In this document: piece by piece, positions 32,097 through 44,462 of the stretch
Layout of the letters: the number at the start of each line of letters is the position of its first letter
Numbering within the stretch: the first letter of the stretch is position 1
Made by a program: the position numbers and the translations under genes
Notes under the pieces: generated by a model
What the model was told of the DNA's origin: nothing
What the model saw: the letters and a program-made list of their open reading frames with translations, nothing else
Database searches by the model: none
Source of the DNA: Oreohelix idahoensis
Lineage: Eukaryota > Mollusca > Gastropoda > Stylommatophora > Oreohelicidae
Assembly (NCBI GenBank): GCA_024509875.1
Contig: JAMPIV010012171.1
Coordinates: 62,001 to 126,000, forward strand
Length of the DNA: 64,000 nt
Reading direction: 5' to 3'

Positions 32097-32985
32097 CCTG
32101 GCTCACTCAGTCCCATGTGTTCGTGCACTCCTGGCTCACTCAGTCCCATGTGTTCGTGCACTCCTGGCTCACTCAGTCCCACGTGTTCGTGCACTCCTGG
32201 CTCACTCAGTCCCATGTGTTTGTGCACTCCTGGCTCACTCAGTCCCATGTGTTCGTGCACTCTTGGCTCACTCAGTCCCATGTGTTCGTGCACTCTTGGC
32301 TCACTCAGTCCCATGTGTTCGTGCACTCTTGGCTCACTCAGTCCCATGTGCTCGTGCACTCTTGGCTCACTCAGTCCCATGTGTTCGTGCACTCTTGGCT
32401 CACTCAGTCCCATGTGTTCGTGCACTCCTGGCTCACTCAGTCCCATGTGCTCGTGCACTCTTGGCTCACTCAGTCCCATGTGTTCGTGCACTCTTGGCTC
32501 ACTCAGTCCCATGTGTTCGTGCACTCCTGGCTCACTCAGTCCCATGTGTTCGTACACTCCTGGCTCACTCAGTCCCATGTGTTCGTGCACTCTTGGCTCA
32601 CTCAGTCCATAGTGCTCGTGCACTCTTGGCTCACTCAGTCCCATGTGTTCGTGCACTCCTGGCTCACTCAGTCCCATGTGTTTGTGCACTCCTGGCTCAC
32701 TCAGTCCCATGTGTTCGTGCACTCCTGGCTCACTCAGTCCCATGTGTTCGTACACTCCTGGCTCACTCAGTCCCATGTGTTCGTGCACTCCTGGCTCACT
32801 CAGTCCCATGTGTTTGTGCACTCTTGGCTCACTCAGTCCCATGTGTTCGTGCACTCTTGGCTCACTCAGTCCCATGTGCTCGTGCACTCTTGGCTCACTC
32901 AGTCCCATGTGTTCGTGCACTCTTGGCTGAAAACTCCCATGTGTTCGTGCACTCCTGGCTCACTCAGTCCCATGTGCTCGTGCAA
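32097..32985. repeat. 33-bp minisatellite, about 27 units
   Basis: Unit TGGCTCACTCAGTCCCATGT then GTTCGTGCACTCC; units differ mainly by C/T changes (CTCC/CTTG, TTCG/CTCG). Being a multiple of three it is open in several frames (minus-strand peptide MGLSEPGVHEH, plus-strand FVHSWLTQSHV). Not a host protein gene: no start context, splice signal or non-repetitive domain. Confidence 0.93.
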
Positions 32986-33254
32986 GAAAGTTTGGCCACA
33001 TGTTTCAAAATAGGTCAGAGGAAAGTCCTTCTAGACTCTAGAAAAAAGCACATGAAAAGGTGGTCTCATAGAATACTGCCGCAGGGAAGTAAAGTGTTAG
33101 AGACTTCACCTGTTATAGGCCTCGGCTGTACCAGGAGGGGATGACCAGTTCCTTCCTTGCTGCCTTTGCCTTCCAGAACTCAAGAGCGAGTTCATCATCA
33201 CCATTCTTCATATCCCCAAGTAGCACACGCCCTCAAAAAATGATTGTAAGTCTT
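32986..33254. other. Short non-coding spacer between arrays
   Basis: Continues from the last 33-bp unit into unrelated sequence; nothing recognised apart from the approach to the 31-bp array. Confidence 0.4.
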
Positions 33255-33375
33255 AATGTCATGTGACATCAGCTCAATGTCTGTCCATGTCACGTGACAT
33301 CAGCTCAATGTCTGTCCATGTCACGTGACATCAGCTCAATGTCTGTCCATGTCACGTGACATCAGCTCAATGTAT
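33255..33375. repeat. 31-bp tandem array, 4 units, from LINE codons
   Basis: ATGTCACGTGACATCAGCTC then AATGTCTGTCC repeated four times (first unit CATGTGACAT). On the minus strand the unit reads ELMSRDMDR..., the LINE C-terminal block seen as ELMVRDRK at 25790. Confidence 0.9.
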
Positions 33376-33490
33376 TTACATGTCTTGTTTATCGTTGTCA
33401 TATCTGTCTCCAGTTGTCTTCTCCTTGGTCTGCCTCTACGTCTCCCCCCTGGGGATTATAGATCAAAGATAGCCTGGTAATGCTTCAGTG
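33376..33490 (-). pseudogene. RTE-type LINE C-terminal relic between two arrays
   Basis: Minus strand carries AITRLS..., IPRGETRRQTKEKTT, DRYDNDKQDM, i.e. NPRGKRRRGRP...LETDM..... pattern, leading into the 31-bp array. The 39-bp array starts just upstream in LINE orientation. Confidence 0.65.
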
Positions 33491-33496
33491 TCTTCA

Positions 33497-34918
33497 GGAG
33501 TGATACAAAGTCATCTTTTTGTATCATTAGTGATAGGAATGATACTATATCCTATATTTGTGTCATCGGTGATGGGAGTGATAATTTATCATATTTTTGT
33601 ATCATCAGTGAAAGGAGTGATCCTATATCATCTTTTTGTTTCTTCAATGACACGAGTGATAATATATCCTCTTTTTATGTCATCAGTGATAGGAGTGATA
33701 TATCCTATTTTTGTGCCATCAGTGATATGAGTGATACTATATCCCATTATTGTGCCATCAGTGATAGGAGTGATACTATATCCTCTTTTTGTGCCATCAG
33801 TGATAGGAATGATACATTACCATATTTTTTACTATCAGATAGGAACGATAAATATCCTATTTTTGGACCATTAGTGATAGGAGTGATACTATATCCTATT
33901 TTTGTGCCATCAGTGATAGGAGGGATACTATATCCTCTGTTTGTGCCATCAGTGATAGGAGTGATACTATATCATGTTTTTGTGCCAACAGTGATAGGAG
34001 TGTTACTATGTCCTATTTTTGTGCCATCAGTGACCGGAATGATACTATATATTCTTTTTGTATCGTCAGTGATAAGAATGATACTATATCTGCTTTTTGT
34101 ATCACCAGTGATAGGAATGATACTATTTCATCGTTTTGTATCATCAGTGATAGGAATGACACTATAACATATTTTTGTGTCATCAGTAATTGGAATAATA
34201 CTTTAAAATGTGTTGTGTTATCAGTGATAGGAGTGATACCCTATCCTCTTTTTGTATCATTAGTGATAGGAATGATACCATATCCTATATTTGTATCATC
34301 GGTGATGGGAATGATAATATATCATCTTTTTGTATTATCAGTGATAGGAGTGATCCTATATCATCTTTTTGTTTCATCAATGATAGGAGTGATACAAAAT
34401 ACTCTTTTTAATGTCATCAGTAATAGAAGTGATACCTTATCCTATTTTTGTGCCATCAGTAATAGGAGTGATACTATATCCTATTATTGTGCCATCAGTG
34501 ATAGAAATGATACTATATACCGTTTTTGTGCCATCAGTGATAGGAACGATACATTATCATATTTTTTTACTATTAGATAGGAATGATACATATCCTATTT
34601 TTGTGCCATAAGTTATAGGAGTGATGCTATATCCTATTTTTGTGCCATCAGTGATAGGAGTGATACTGTATCATCTTTTTGTGCCAGCAGTGATAGGAGT
34701 GATACTATGTCCTATTTTTGTGCCATCAGTGATAGAAGGGATACTATATCCTCGTTTGTGCTATCAGGGATAGGAATGATACTAAGTCATCTTTTTGTAT
34801 CATCTGTGATAGGAATGATACAATATCCTTTTTGTGCCATCAGTGATAGGAATGATATAATATCCTATTTTTGTGCCATCATTGATATGAATGATACTAT
34901 ATCATATTTTTGGGACAA
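33497..34918. repeat. 39-bp minisatellite, about 36 units
   Basis: Unit ATCAGTGATAGGAGTGATAC then TATATCCTATTTTTGTGCC. Divergent copies with frequent 1-3 bp indels. Open for long stretches because 39 is a multiple of three (peptide SVIGVILYPIFVP); hydrophobic only by composition. Confidence 0.92.
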
Positions 34919-37175
34919 CTGTGATGTGACAGAGGATATTATAAAAATAGATTTCATACATCTACATTTTTCTTCCACCGGTCTTTCACCGGCTTCCTTA
35001 TGAGTCGTGTACTGTTTGTTAATGTAAAACTCTCTCACACTCAGATATCTGTCTCTTTCTTAAATTAGCACACCTATTTTATTTTATTTTCTCTATTTGC
35101 CTAGGAATGTTTACCAACAGACCTATTTGTTAAACGCCGACCCCTTCACTTCTTTATATATGTCAAACTCTTAATTTGGCCACGCACATTTTATTTTCTC
35201 TATTTCGTATAAACTACGAGGAATGTTTGCAATCAGACAGGTAAATGGAACGCGTAGAGATGGGACGGGATATTGGATTTGTAGAGTAGGGGGAGATAAG
35301 CTGAATGAAGAAAACCAAAGGGGGCGATAAGTTGAAACGTATTTTTCGGTAGAACTTGATCAGGAGGAATTAATCTGAGTAGAAGGGGGAGATAATCTGA
35401 AAGAAGGGGAGATAAATTACAATTACTTCCTCTGAATCCATTCGTTCGTGAAACGTAACTAAGTTACAGAACGACGAAGATCTAAGACCGTCCGCTCGTT
35501 GCCAGAGTCCAGCAGGCGGCAAAAAGGTGGCAAATTCACCTTTTATTTCAGAATCTGAACACAGAAATCCCCAAAGGTGTTATGTGTAACACTGATCAGC
35601 GACTTTTCTACCATTTAAAATATATTCTCCAGCTTTCAAACTCCATTATTCAGTACCCACAGATTTTTCCAGAACCTACTGGCTTCGATTTTCTAGACCA
35701 TTGTTATAGTGGATTTCTTAGTATTTTCGATTTGGAGTAGTTCAATTTCTGTGTTGGCGGTAAATATTATAAGAGAAGTTTGAGTGATTTAATTATCAAG
35801 TCCGTCATTTTATTTCACTAAGATTTTTCTGTGTAGAGTGATTAAAATGGTTAAATCCATCATTATATTTCACTAGGATTTACTGTGCTAATTGTCTAGC
35901 GAATTAAAATGAGTTATAGTTAATTGTTTCGGCTGTAGCGTCGATTTAATTAATTGCTATTTAACCAGTAAGGGATATTTTAATCAACTAGCAAATGAAC
36001 TGTTCATTATGAGTATTGATGAAATATTTATTTATTTCTAATTCATGATGATTAATTTGGTAAATGACTAGAATTTACTTCACGGGAGTTTTTAAACGAT
36101 CATATAAGCTCTAGGCTTGTAGTTTGACTTAAAGTTAAATAACCAAAGTGGATAGATATATTATATTTTACGCGGGTTTAGAATAGGATTGAGAATATTA
36201 TATGGTAGTTAAGTATTTTTGCATTTTTCTTCCTATACACAGTACTGGGTCAAACCCAAAAACCTACCAGCGAGTTCCATATAAATCTGAGAATAACTAT
36301 ATAAAGAAGATTTTTACTTAGTATCAGGGTCTTTAAGGTAAACCTGTCTTGCTTTGTGTTTACACCCAGAAAGAGACAGAGTACCAACCCAAAGAACATT
36401 AAGAGTGACTTTGTAACTGGGCCTATAAATCCAGATTTCTTTTTCCGAATTTCATTTACATTCAGCCCGTTGTGGCGAAATAACCAACATTAACATGTCC
36501 CGACGTTTGACCATTTGTCATGTGTCAAGGAATTTTATACTGAGAGACGTTACCGACCTGACATTCCTATGTAAATGGAAATCTCAAGCTACTGACACTG
36601 TGAGCACTGTTAAATTTCTTATCCGGACAAATTAATGTGACCTAAACAGAAATCCTTAAAAGAAAGTAACAATGTGAACGTTCCCAGGAGAAGTGGATTT
36701 AATCTGTCTTTGAGGAGCTGGGATTTCCTTTGCCAAATAACACTGGATTTGCTGTGTGCGTGTGTCCTAAAGATTGTTCATCAGAGGTAGCAACTATCCT
36801 ATTCTCTATATTTGTCACATGTAGAACCAGCGATCATATTCTGTCTCTATTTCCTCATAATCCTGCAGGAAACCTACTAAGATTTTTTTTTCTTCAGTAC
36901 TACAAAAACACTGAATGGTGCAGTGCATTGTGGGAAATTTAAAAAAAAAAACACCAAAAGAACGTGTCTGCAGCCAAAACAAACAACACATTAAATGAAG
37001 TTAAATAAAAAAATGTATTGGTAGACAAATTATTTTATTTATCTCGTGTGTGAGAAAAATGTTATTTCCAGTTACATCCATCGTTTTTTTGTGTGTGTTG
37101 TGGGTGGTCAGTAAACTGGCTCGTGTAGTGTCCGACGGTCTATGGTGAGACAAAGATAGAATTGAACTACTAATC
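34919..37175. other. Non-coding DNA, nothing firm
   Basis: No gene recognised. Local features: repeated GGGGGAGATAA-type purine strings (35289-35415) and an imperfect 60-bp duplication around 35800-35880 (TTTATTTCACTAAGATTT / TATATTTCACTAGGATTT). Confidence 0.45.
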
Positions 37176-37177
37176 CC

Positions 37178-37390
37178 TCAAGAACCAGACAAGTGCCACT
37201 GGAACAAGAGATGAGAAGAAGACGATGGCGATGGATAGGACACACACTGTGGAAACCTGTTGATAGCATTACAAGGCAGTCCTTGTTCTGGAACCCCCAC
37301 GGCAAGAGAGGCAGAGGTAGACCAGGAAGCACATGGAGAAGAGAGCTGGAAACAGAGGTGAAAATGATAAGGAGAACGTAGAAAGAATTT
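37178..37390 (+). pseudogene. RTE-type LINE C-terminal module, well preserved
   Basis: Frame reads RTRQVPLEQEMRRRRWRWIG, HTLWKPVDSITRQSLFWNPH, GKRGRGRPGSTWRRELETEV and a decayed tail. It is the reference for the family: it contains, once each, the segments amplified in the 36-bp array (RTRQVPLEQE) and the 20-bp array (VDSITR). Confidence 0.8.
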
Positions 37391-37566
37391 GAAATGATGG
37401 CACGAGGTTGTGTACGGGGCTAGAATCTCATCACATAAAATAGATTGCGTTGTGTAGGTCTTCTGCTGGAGGAACAGCTGCATGTAGGTTGCCAGGCTCA
37501 TTGTGAATAACACATGGCTTCAGAAATCACTGTTGCAGAAGATGTGCTTCGTGATTCACAGAGTCA

Positions 37567-37950
37567 TCATCTCAACCCGTAACCCGTCATGGGTCGTAGG
37601 GGTGCCATGGTGGAAGCATCAGCAGACAGGGTCCTCCACTGCTCTCTATCCTCAGCAATGCGTACAAGTGTGGAAAAACCGTGCCCTGCCCATTCTTTGA
37701 TGCTATCAGCCCAGGATTGTCTTTGCCTTCCTCTTCTCCGTTTACCTTCGACTGTTCCCTGGAGGATCGTTTTCGAAAGGGAGTCATGACGAGTTACATG
37801 CCCAAACCAGGCAAGCTTTCGACGTTTCACTACTGACAAAAGTGGTTCTTGGTGGCCTGCATAGGTGTTTATCTTCTCTCTAACATAGACATTTGTTTTG
37901 TGCTCTATTTTCACAGAGTTGGCAAAGGGAAATAAATGAGTAAACACAAG
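37567..37950 (-). pseudogene. LINE ORF2 C-terminal domain
   Basis: Minus strand 126-codon ORF: EPLLSVVKRRKLAWFGHVTR, HDSLSKTILQGTVEGKRRRG, RQRQSWADSIKEWAGHGFST, LVRIAEDREQWRTLSADAS, with a stop at 37567. This C-terminal module is common among animal LINEs. No RT is left upstream. Confidence 0.82.
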
Positions 37951-38639
37951 ACTAACTTACGAAGAGTCGTATCTGTTACTTCCCTTTTTTACGAGTGTTC
38001 TGTAAGTTAATGTTGTTTAACTAAGGCTGCTTATCTTCTCGCTCTTTTCCAGCCAGTACCAGGTTGAAGACTCCTTGGTATTATCTAAAAGATCATCACA
38101 TCTGGTCCCAAGCTAAGAGGAAGAAGCGTGTGGTAAACTGTGCTTTCCCCGCCATACAAGGGGGCTCTCCAACAACGCACAGCTAAAATACTGTGCTCTG
38201 ATTCTAGGCACTCCAAAGGAATTATCACATCCTACACAGAGCCACTACTCAGCAGGCCGTAGTGAGATTCTCCTGCATGCAGCCAACCAAGTAAATTTCA
38301 TAGTTACGTCTGGGGCTGAAGTTACTTCTCAAGCTTAGTGTGCAATGCTGGGTTCTCAAGAGGAATTCATGGAAGTGTGTGGATTATTTCAAGAGTCAAT
38401 GAGGGTGTAATTAGCTTACAGACCGAGGTTCACTTTTACATCTACTAGGATATGCTGCACCATTGTGCATAGCTGGGGTCATATAAGGATGACTCCAGAT
38501 ATGCCTCAGTGCATTCTGTTAGTCAATAGAAATAAGTGGAGACGAGTTACGAGGACAAGGAACAAGGATCAAAAATACTTCCTACGTTAATACTACAAAG
38601 GTCTTCGTCCGAAAACAAACAAACATCGGAAAACAGTAA
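37951..38639. other. Non-coding stretch, nothing recognised
   Basis: Possibly decayed LINE sequence leading into the relic at 38640, but no motif supports it before 38590. Confidence 0.35.
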
Positions 38640-38985
38640 TGAGCATGCATAACACACACAAAATGGTGCATATTACCAGCTCAGCAGAAGAGAACAAGTG
38701 GTAATCTTCAGACTTCGTACGGCCACAACAGTTTGGGATATCACTTATTCAAGCTAAAGATAGGAGCTACCAATGAGTGTAACTGTGACACTGATAAAAT
38801 GGCTGCTAGACATCTGCTTCAAAGTTGCCGTACATACGAGGAACACAGATGCGCATATGGCCATCAACAGTATCATTTTTTGAAAACTCTATAGAGATTC
38901 AAATAGCCTGAGTGCTGACAACTGCTGTCTTTAAAAATATTCAAGTAGAATGTCTGAGAGGGTACGGAGAAGAAGAAATAGCTAA
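38640..38985 (+). pseudogene. I-like LINE C-terminal relic
   Basis: Readings in shifting frames: NGAYYQLSRREQVVIFRLRT, CNCDTD (zinc-like motif remnant), AARHLLQSCRTYEEH, and an end with GAGAAGAAGAAATA. Parallels 25200-25510. Confidence 0.65.
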
Positions 38986-39102
38986 GTGAACTATGTCCCT
39001 TGTTTTGATTTGATTTATTTATATTTTGAATTCAGGATTTGTAAATAACAATTTTGCGGTTTTACATAAAATTTTCTTAAAACTTAATTTGAGATTTTAA
39101 AT

Positions 39103-39172
39103 AACCAGCTGTGTTGTTTCACTTCTTTATTTTTATGCTGTGTTACACTTTAATATTTAAGTTTCGGTTTTT
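39103..39172. repeat. Dispersed repeat, copy 1 (copy 2 at 40278-40372)
   Basis: CAGCTGTGTTGTTTCACTTC ... TTAAGTTTCGGTTTTT recurs at 40278-40372 with an insertion in the middle. Nature unknown. Confidence 0.55.
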
Positions 39173-39181
39173 GTATTAGTG

Positions 39182-39260
39182 ATGGCAGTAGTAGTAGTAA
39201 TAGTAGTAGTAGTAATAGTAGTAGTAGCAGTAATAGTAGAAGTAGCAGTAATAGTAGTAT
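39182..39260. repeat. (AGT)n microsatellite
   Basis: AGTAGTAGTAATAGTAGTAG-type trinucleotide tract with AAT and AGC interruptions. Confidence 0.95.
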
Positions 39261-39293
39261 TCCTGTCACTCATTCCTGACAATTTTTTTTCTT

Positions 39294-39567
39294 AACCAGC
39301 AGCACTTGGGCTTTCAGCACTTGGGCTTTCAGCCCTTCGGCCCAATGACATGTCATTGCGAGGCTGGGGAGCCTGTGGACTTTCCTTCCAACCCGGTCAG
39401 GAGCTTCGCTCCTTCCTATCCACAGAGGGTTTATCTCAGGAGCCGTTCAGGTTATTCAGTCAAGATCCCGGTCGATGACATTCCTACAAATACCCGCGCA
39501 CGGGCTTGAAATTTGAACACCTGATCGCTAGCGCAGTGTGGTAACCATTACACCAGCGCGGCTCCCA
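39294..39567 (-). mobile_element. tRNA-derived SINE, family E
   Basis: On the minus strand: GGGAGCCGCGCTGGTGTAAT then GGTTACCACACTGCG (box A-like), GTGTTCAAATTTC (box B-like), a body with GATCTTGACTGAATAACCTG and CTCCTGACCGGGTTGG. The 3' end has the 15-bp string AAAGCCCAAGTGCTG twice. Confidence 0.7.
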
Positions 39568-40454
39568 TTACTGACTATAGGAACGCTCTCCCGAAACAAT
39601 GTCTCGGTGGGCACAAGGTTGAGAACTTGGATAGAGAGGTCAAGCTGTTGCCCATGCAACATATCTTTTTTGGTGAGACCAGAGGAACGGCGTAGCCAAT
39701 ACAGTCTGGCACCAGAACACATACACACACACACACACACACATATATATACATAGGCTATACCTCCTGTTTACTTGTATGCTGTTCCTGACGTCCTTAC
39801 ATAATGTCAAACAAAATAATGAATATGCATTTGTTAACTAATCGATGTTGAACATCTGACAGGTTGTAATTAGGATATCTGGTGTTCATAATTATATAAT
39901 CAACAGCCGCCATTAGCTTCCTGGCCACACAAAAATAAACCCCACCACATCATCTGTTCCACCTTGTACGCTCAAACTCTAAGTTCTTTAATACCTAAAT
40001 ACTCAAACATTTCTTGTATTTTTTGAACTTATTTCAGTATCCACTAGCAGATTTCAGTATCCACTAGCAGATTTCAGTATCCACAAACAGATATGTATGA
40101 TCCTAGTATACTTTTACTACCTTTCATATATTAATTGTTGTCCTTGTTATGTGTGTTTTTACTATACTATGTATTTCATTAGGTAGGACTAATTTCAACA
40201 TCTGGTAAAAGGAGATTATACTTCCGCCAATGCAATCCTTTGTTGTTCATACTTTTTCTTTTTACTCCTACATTATAGATAACAAGCTGTGTTGTTTCAC
40301 TTCTTTGTTGTAAACTCAGAATTTTAAAATAATAATTTGTGCCGTATTACACTTTATTTTCAAGTTTCGGTTTTTAAATAGCAAGCCGTGTTACGTTCCT
40401 TGTTCACCAAAGCTGGTGTGTTAAATAATAAAGTAGCCACCTCTCAACAACAAA
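39568..40454. other. Non-coding DNA with short simple repeats
   Basis: (CA)n at 39722-39742, and TATCCACTAGCAGATTTCAG repeated about three times at 40035-40095. Nothing coding. Confidence 0.5.
40278..40372. repeat. Dispersed repeat, copy 2
   Basis: Partner of 39103-39172; shares GCTGTGTTGTTTCACTTCTT and CAAGTTTCGGTTTTT-type ends. Confidence 0.55.
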
Positions 40455-40607
40455 ATACATACATTTTCAGATGTCAGGTCTGTAGGTCAATATGGCGCAC
40501 CATTTCTACATCTGGGTAGACTGGACCGAGAACCTATCAGGTTTTAATCCTGGAACCCGTTAACCGTGCAGCGAAAGGAAAGCGTTCTAACTACTTAGCC
40601 AGTCGGA
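40455..40607 (-). mobile_element. tRNA-derived SINE, family D relative
   Basis: Minus strand: CCGACTGGCTAAGTAGTTAG (box A-like), GGGTTCCAGGATT (weak box B), then TCGGTCCAGTCTACCCAGAT, matching the CTCCAGTCTACCGAGCTG body of the SINE at 30687. Confidence 0.55.
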
Positions 40608-43600
40608 TGTTCTAGAAGAGATTTACAAAATGATAGACAGACAGAGAAGTGGGCACACAAACAGATAAGTAGACGCGCAAAGTAATGATAGATACAGAGC
40701 GGACAGACAGACAGAAGGATACACAGATAGATAGAAGAGTATGCTGAACTTCTTAGAAATGGACAAAAGACTAATGGTATAGACACGTACATTGGTGAAC
40801 ACTATAACTATGTCGTATCGTGTTTACCTATAACAGTAGTTATCTATGGGGATGTTAGTTGTAATTCCGGATCAAGACCCCAATTATCGTTTATGATACA
40901 CTGGGCAGCGCACCAATGGTCGCACCGCTGCAGTTTGATGGAGATGGCCAATTAATTGTTGCCAAGAAAGTCTCCAGAAATCGGCTCGTTAAGAGAGAAA
41001 GAGACTGTCAAGGATAGATTTGGGATGCAGATAAAATAGTGTGGCATGCTACTACACGCTAGCACATTTCCATTTTTATGTGAGGAACTGTGTTCGCCTG
41101 TAGACAAACTACGGTTTGCACGAAGCGTCCACCCGTGGTGAGCGAGGCGTTCACCCGTGTTGAGCGACGGTCAACTAGTGACGTTTTCTGTCATGGCGTT
41201 CAGTGTGTTAATTAATTGGGTTTTCCGTCTTTGTGTTTGCGTCCGAGAGAGATGTAATTTTCTCAAGCTCCGGGATAATGGAGTGATATAAATATACATT
41301 GTGGCATTATTGATTTTTCGGAGGCCGCAACGGTATGTGTAAGATGGTTCATAAAACGTATCTAGAAGTTTATACCATAAATTACTACAAGTAACTTTGA
41401 GATAATGAGGCAACTAATATTTTGTTGGGCCTGATTTCTTCTGCCGCATTACTTTGGTTTTCGTGGATTGCCCGAACCTTTAGTACAACGGCCAGGATTG
41501 AGTGGAGATGAGAGGAGTGTATTATTATCATATTATTGCCACTTAAAGATGCCTAATGTTTGAACCTTATTGACGGACCAGGGATAATCTACTACGCTTA
41601 TCCATTGCCATGTACTTTTGATGTTTGATGGACGTTATTGTGAAGTGACTTTATGTATTAAATGTCAACCATGTTTTCCCGTGGACCTGTTCACCTACCG
41701 GCTTTGTTATGTGTACTGACCATAATGTCCTGAATGAACACCTGCTTTCATTCGCGTATACATGCATGATCCTCTAATTTATCCCACCGTAACAGAGACC
41801 TACTCGAGATAAGGAGAAGAAGAAGAGAAGGGGAATGCTCTCCACTAGATATTGTTTTCTATTACATCATAGAAAGTGCTCTATTTCCCAAAGACTTTAA
41901 CTTCAGCTCTCAAATATCGATAAAGGAAGGGCCCCCACGTTATAAGTTAACTATGATTTTAACTATATGTAAATATTTATCACAGGCAGTACGAGTGATA
42001 CATTAAATACCTAGATAATGATCAACGCAGCTATACCATTCATTAGTTAAATATACACACACACATAGGGTTAGTCGGAAGTAAAAAAGGATGATGGTGA
42101 AAGACAATTCACACACACAGATGAAAGGTAAAAAATGTAGTTAATTCAATATGAGAGTGAACCTAAGTAAATACTGAAATGATTATGTGATATATTAAGT
42201 GTTACCACATTGATGTCCAATCTATCCTGTCTATGAGTCTTTCAAATTTCCGCCACTGTATGATTGCGCGATGGTATGCACTGACTGTACAATAAAGATC
42301 TATGTTATGCCGTGTGAGTTATCTCCGAGGCGAGGACTTATTGATGAAAAGATTTGCACTTGTAGTAATGAAAACGTCGACAATGCATTGTCATTCAACG
42401 CTTGGAAATCTGTCGTTGACTTTTCTCTCATGAAAATGTCCGCTGTCTGATCTTAAAATCGCACTGACTAGACTGGAGCTCCTCATGAAATAATCTTCTG
42501 GTACCAAGTGGGTTTTGTGCAATGAAGCTATTCAGAGTGAATTTACGTCGTGCAATATACGATGAGAGTAGACGAATTCACTTTATGCACTGACGTAGTG
42601 AGTAGCAGAACCTGATTATTTGAGCATGATATCTTGGCGATCCACCTTGTGACTAAAGTGATCTTGATATATGGACACATCAACTTGTGAGTATGTAATC
42701 TTTATTCAGGAAATACGCGTTTGAGTGAGTTGATGTATAGGAGATTCAACATGTGCAAGGTTTAACTTGGCTCAGGCAGTAAGCTGCTAAGTGAGTTTAA
42801 CTCGATATATGTATAAGCGAATCAACCTGTGAGCACTTGATAAACATGTGAATAAAATTCTGCGCCACTACCGTTTATAAACGCGGGCATGGAGATCTGC
42901 CTTGTAAGTTAGGAAGTGTTTGATGTCATATCTTGTGAATTCTGCCTTCCGGACATACGCTTTGCAAGCTTCTTTTCCGATTAGACGCCAAACACGTAAC
43001 TTATAGACTCAAGACTTCTGCAGGACTGAAGAAAATGTGGCTTCATAAGTATCACATCTAATATCATCCGTTTTCAGTTTATGTAATTTCTCACTAAGGC
43101 TTCTTTCTAGCTGATAACTCTGTTTTTAATTCCATTGTTATGATATATGACATTAAGCGTACATGAGAAGTGTTAAATATATTGAGAATGAAAGTGTATG
43201 CTCAGGTACGTCTGTAATAATTATCTAACATTCTAGATGAAGGTTAAGTATGCAACTATAAATTACTTGACGAAATTATCATACAGCAACAATCTTTGAT
43301 TTGGTAAACCATTAGCTAATAGAAGTAATGAAAACCGCAGTCTTTCGCATATTTAAATTTGAGGCTAAGTGCACAAAGCTGTCTTAAATAATGACAAAGA
43401 AAAATTAATAATAATTTTTCTAAAATGTACAAACCTCTTTTTCCCTTGACAAATTATCCAAGAACACTATATACAATTAAATTCCACAAATATGAATTAC
43501 TTATATATACACACACATGAATTGAATTATGGAACAGACTGTGAACAGGCTATGCTGTGGGAAAACTCTAAGCTCCGCGTGTGTTGGAAAGTTCTTACTG

Positions 43601-44366
43601 ACTTCATGCGAACGTGTCGTTATATTTCAGGTTGTCAATATGTGAGAAGTCGTGGACTGTGTCCTATGGCTCCGCCCTATGGTTCGGTATTCCTTCTTCT
43701 ATCTTGTTATGTGACATGTGCATGCTCGTTGCAATTTCAGTGCACGTCAATAGCTAAAAGTGGGTTGGCTCTCGTAACCACCTCTTCGATTTCTTAGAGA
43801 ATTTTCAGGGACGAGATAAACTGCTCTTTTGGATTGGCCACCCGATACAGACATTATCTGCCCCTTGTCACCGTCTTTCTTTTTTGAGGATCGAGTGAAG
43901 TCTCCTTGTATCGTTTTGCTGACGGGGACGCTTTCTTTAATCTCTTTCAGTGTCCCACCATAAAGACGACATACTGCTCTCAGCGTAGATTACCAACTGG
44001 TAACCAACATTTCGGTGCCTGTCACAAATCTTTTGTTGCCGATAGCACTCACTGGCGTGCTATTTTGTTCCAGTGTGGAGACACGCGTTTCGTTGAAACA
44101 GGGGATTAGGTATGAAAGAAATTCCTTTAATCCCCATGTGGACGTCTCCTGCGCTAACAATAATTTGTTTAACGTGACCAGTGTGTTCCAAAAGATAACA
44201 TAGGGATTAGGAAATATCATAGGTGTGAGTTAAGTTACACTTAGGTAAAAGCCGTGATTAAGAAAGATTACTTTGAGGTTAATGAAAGAGCACAAACGGG
44301 AGAGAAATAATGTAAGAATGATGATAAAAAAGATACAGTGCGATAAAGCCTTGGGCCACTTTATCA
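40608..44366. other. Long non-coding stretch, no gene recognised
   Basis: No coherent ORF, RT motif or tandem array. The 101-codon ORF at 43492 and the overlapping ORFs at 43906-44220 lack recognisable domains and were not called. This is the quietest part of the window and could hold intronic or regulatory DNA. Confidence 0.45.
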
Positions 44367-44462
44367 CAAACTGATTTACACAAACACTGACAAATGTAAC
44401 AGATTAACACTAACGCTGACAAATGTAACAGATTAACGGTAACTCTGAAAAACATAACAGAT
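44367..44462. repeat. Short tandem repeat, 3 units of about 31 bp
   Basis: CTGACAAATGTAACAGATTA followed by ACACTAACG, three units, the last with AAAACATAACAGATT. Confidence 0.75.

Noticed and set aside
32074..33144. 356-codon ORF and several overlapping long ORFs on both strands
   Set aside because: They are read-through of the 33-bp array, open in several frames because the period is a multiple of three; no non-repeat domain.
33488..35003. Hydrophobic ORFs resembling membrane proteins
   Set aside because: Translations of the 39-bp array; hydrophobicity is a by-product of T-rich units.
43492..44220. Three overlapping ORFs of 62-101 codons
   Set aside because: No recognisable motif, no splice signals that join them, and composition like the surrounding non-coding DNA.
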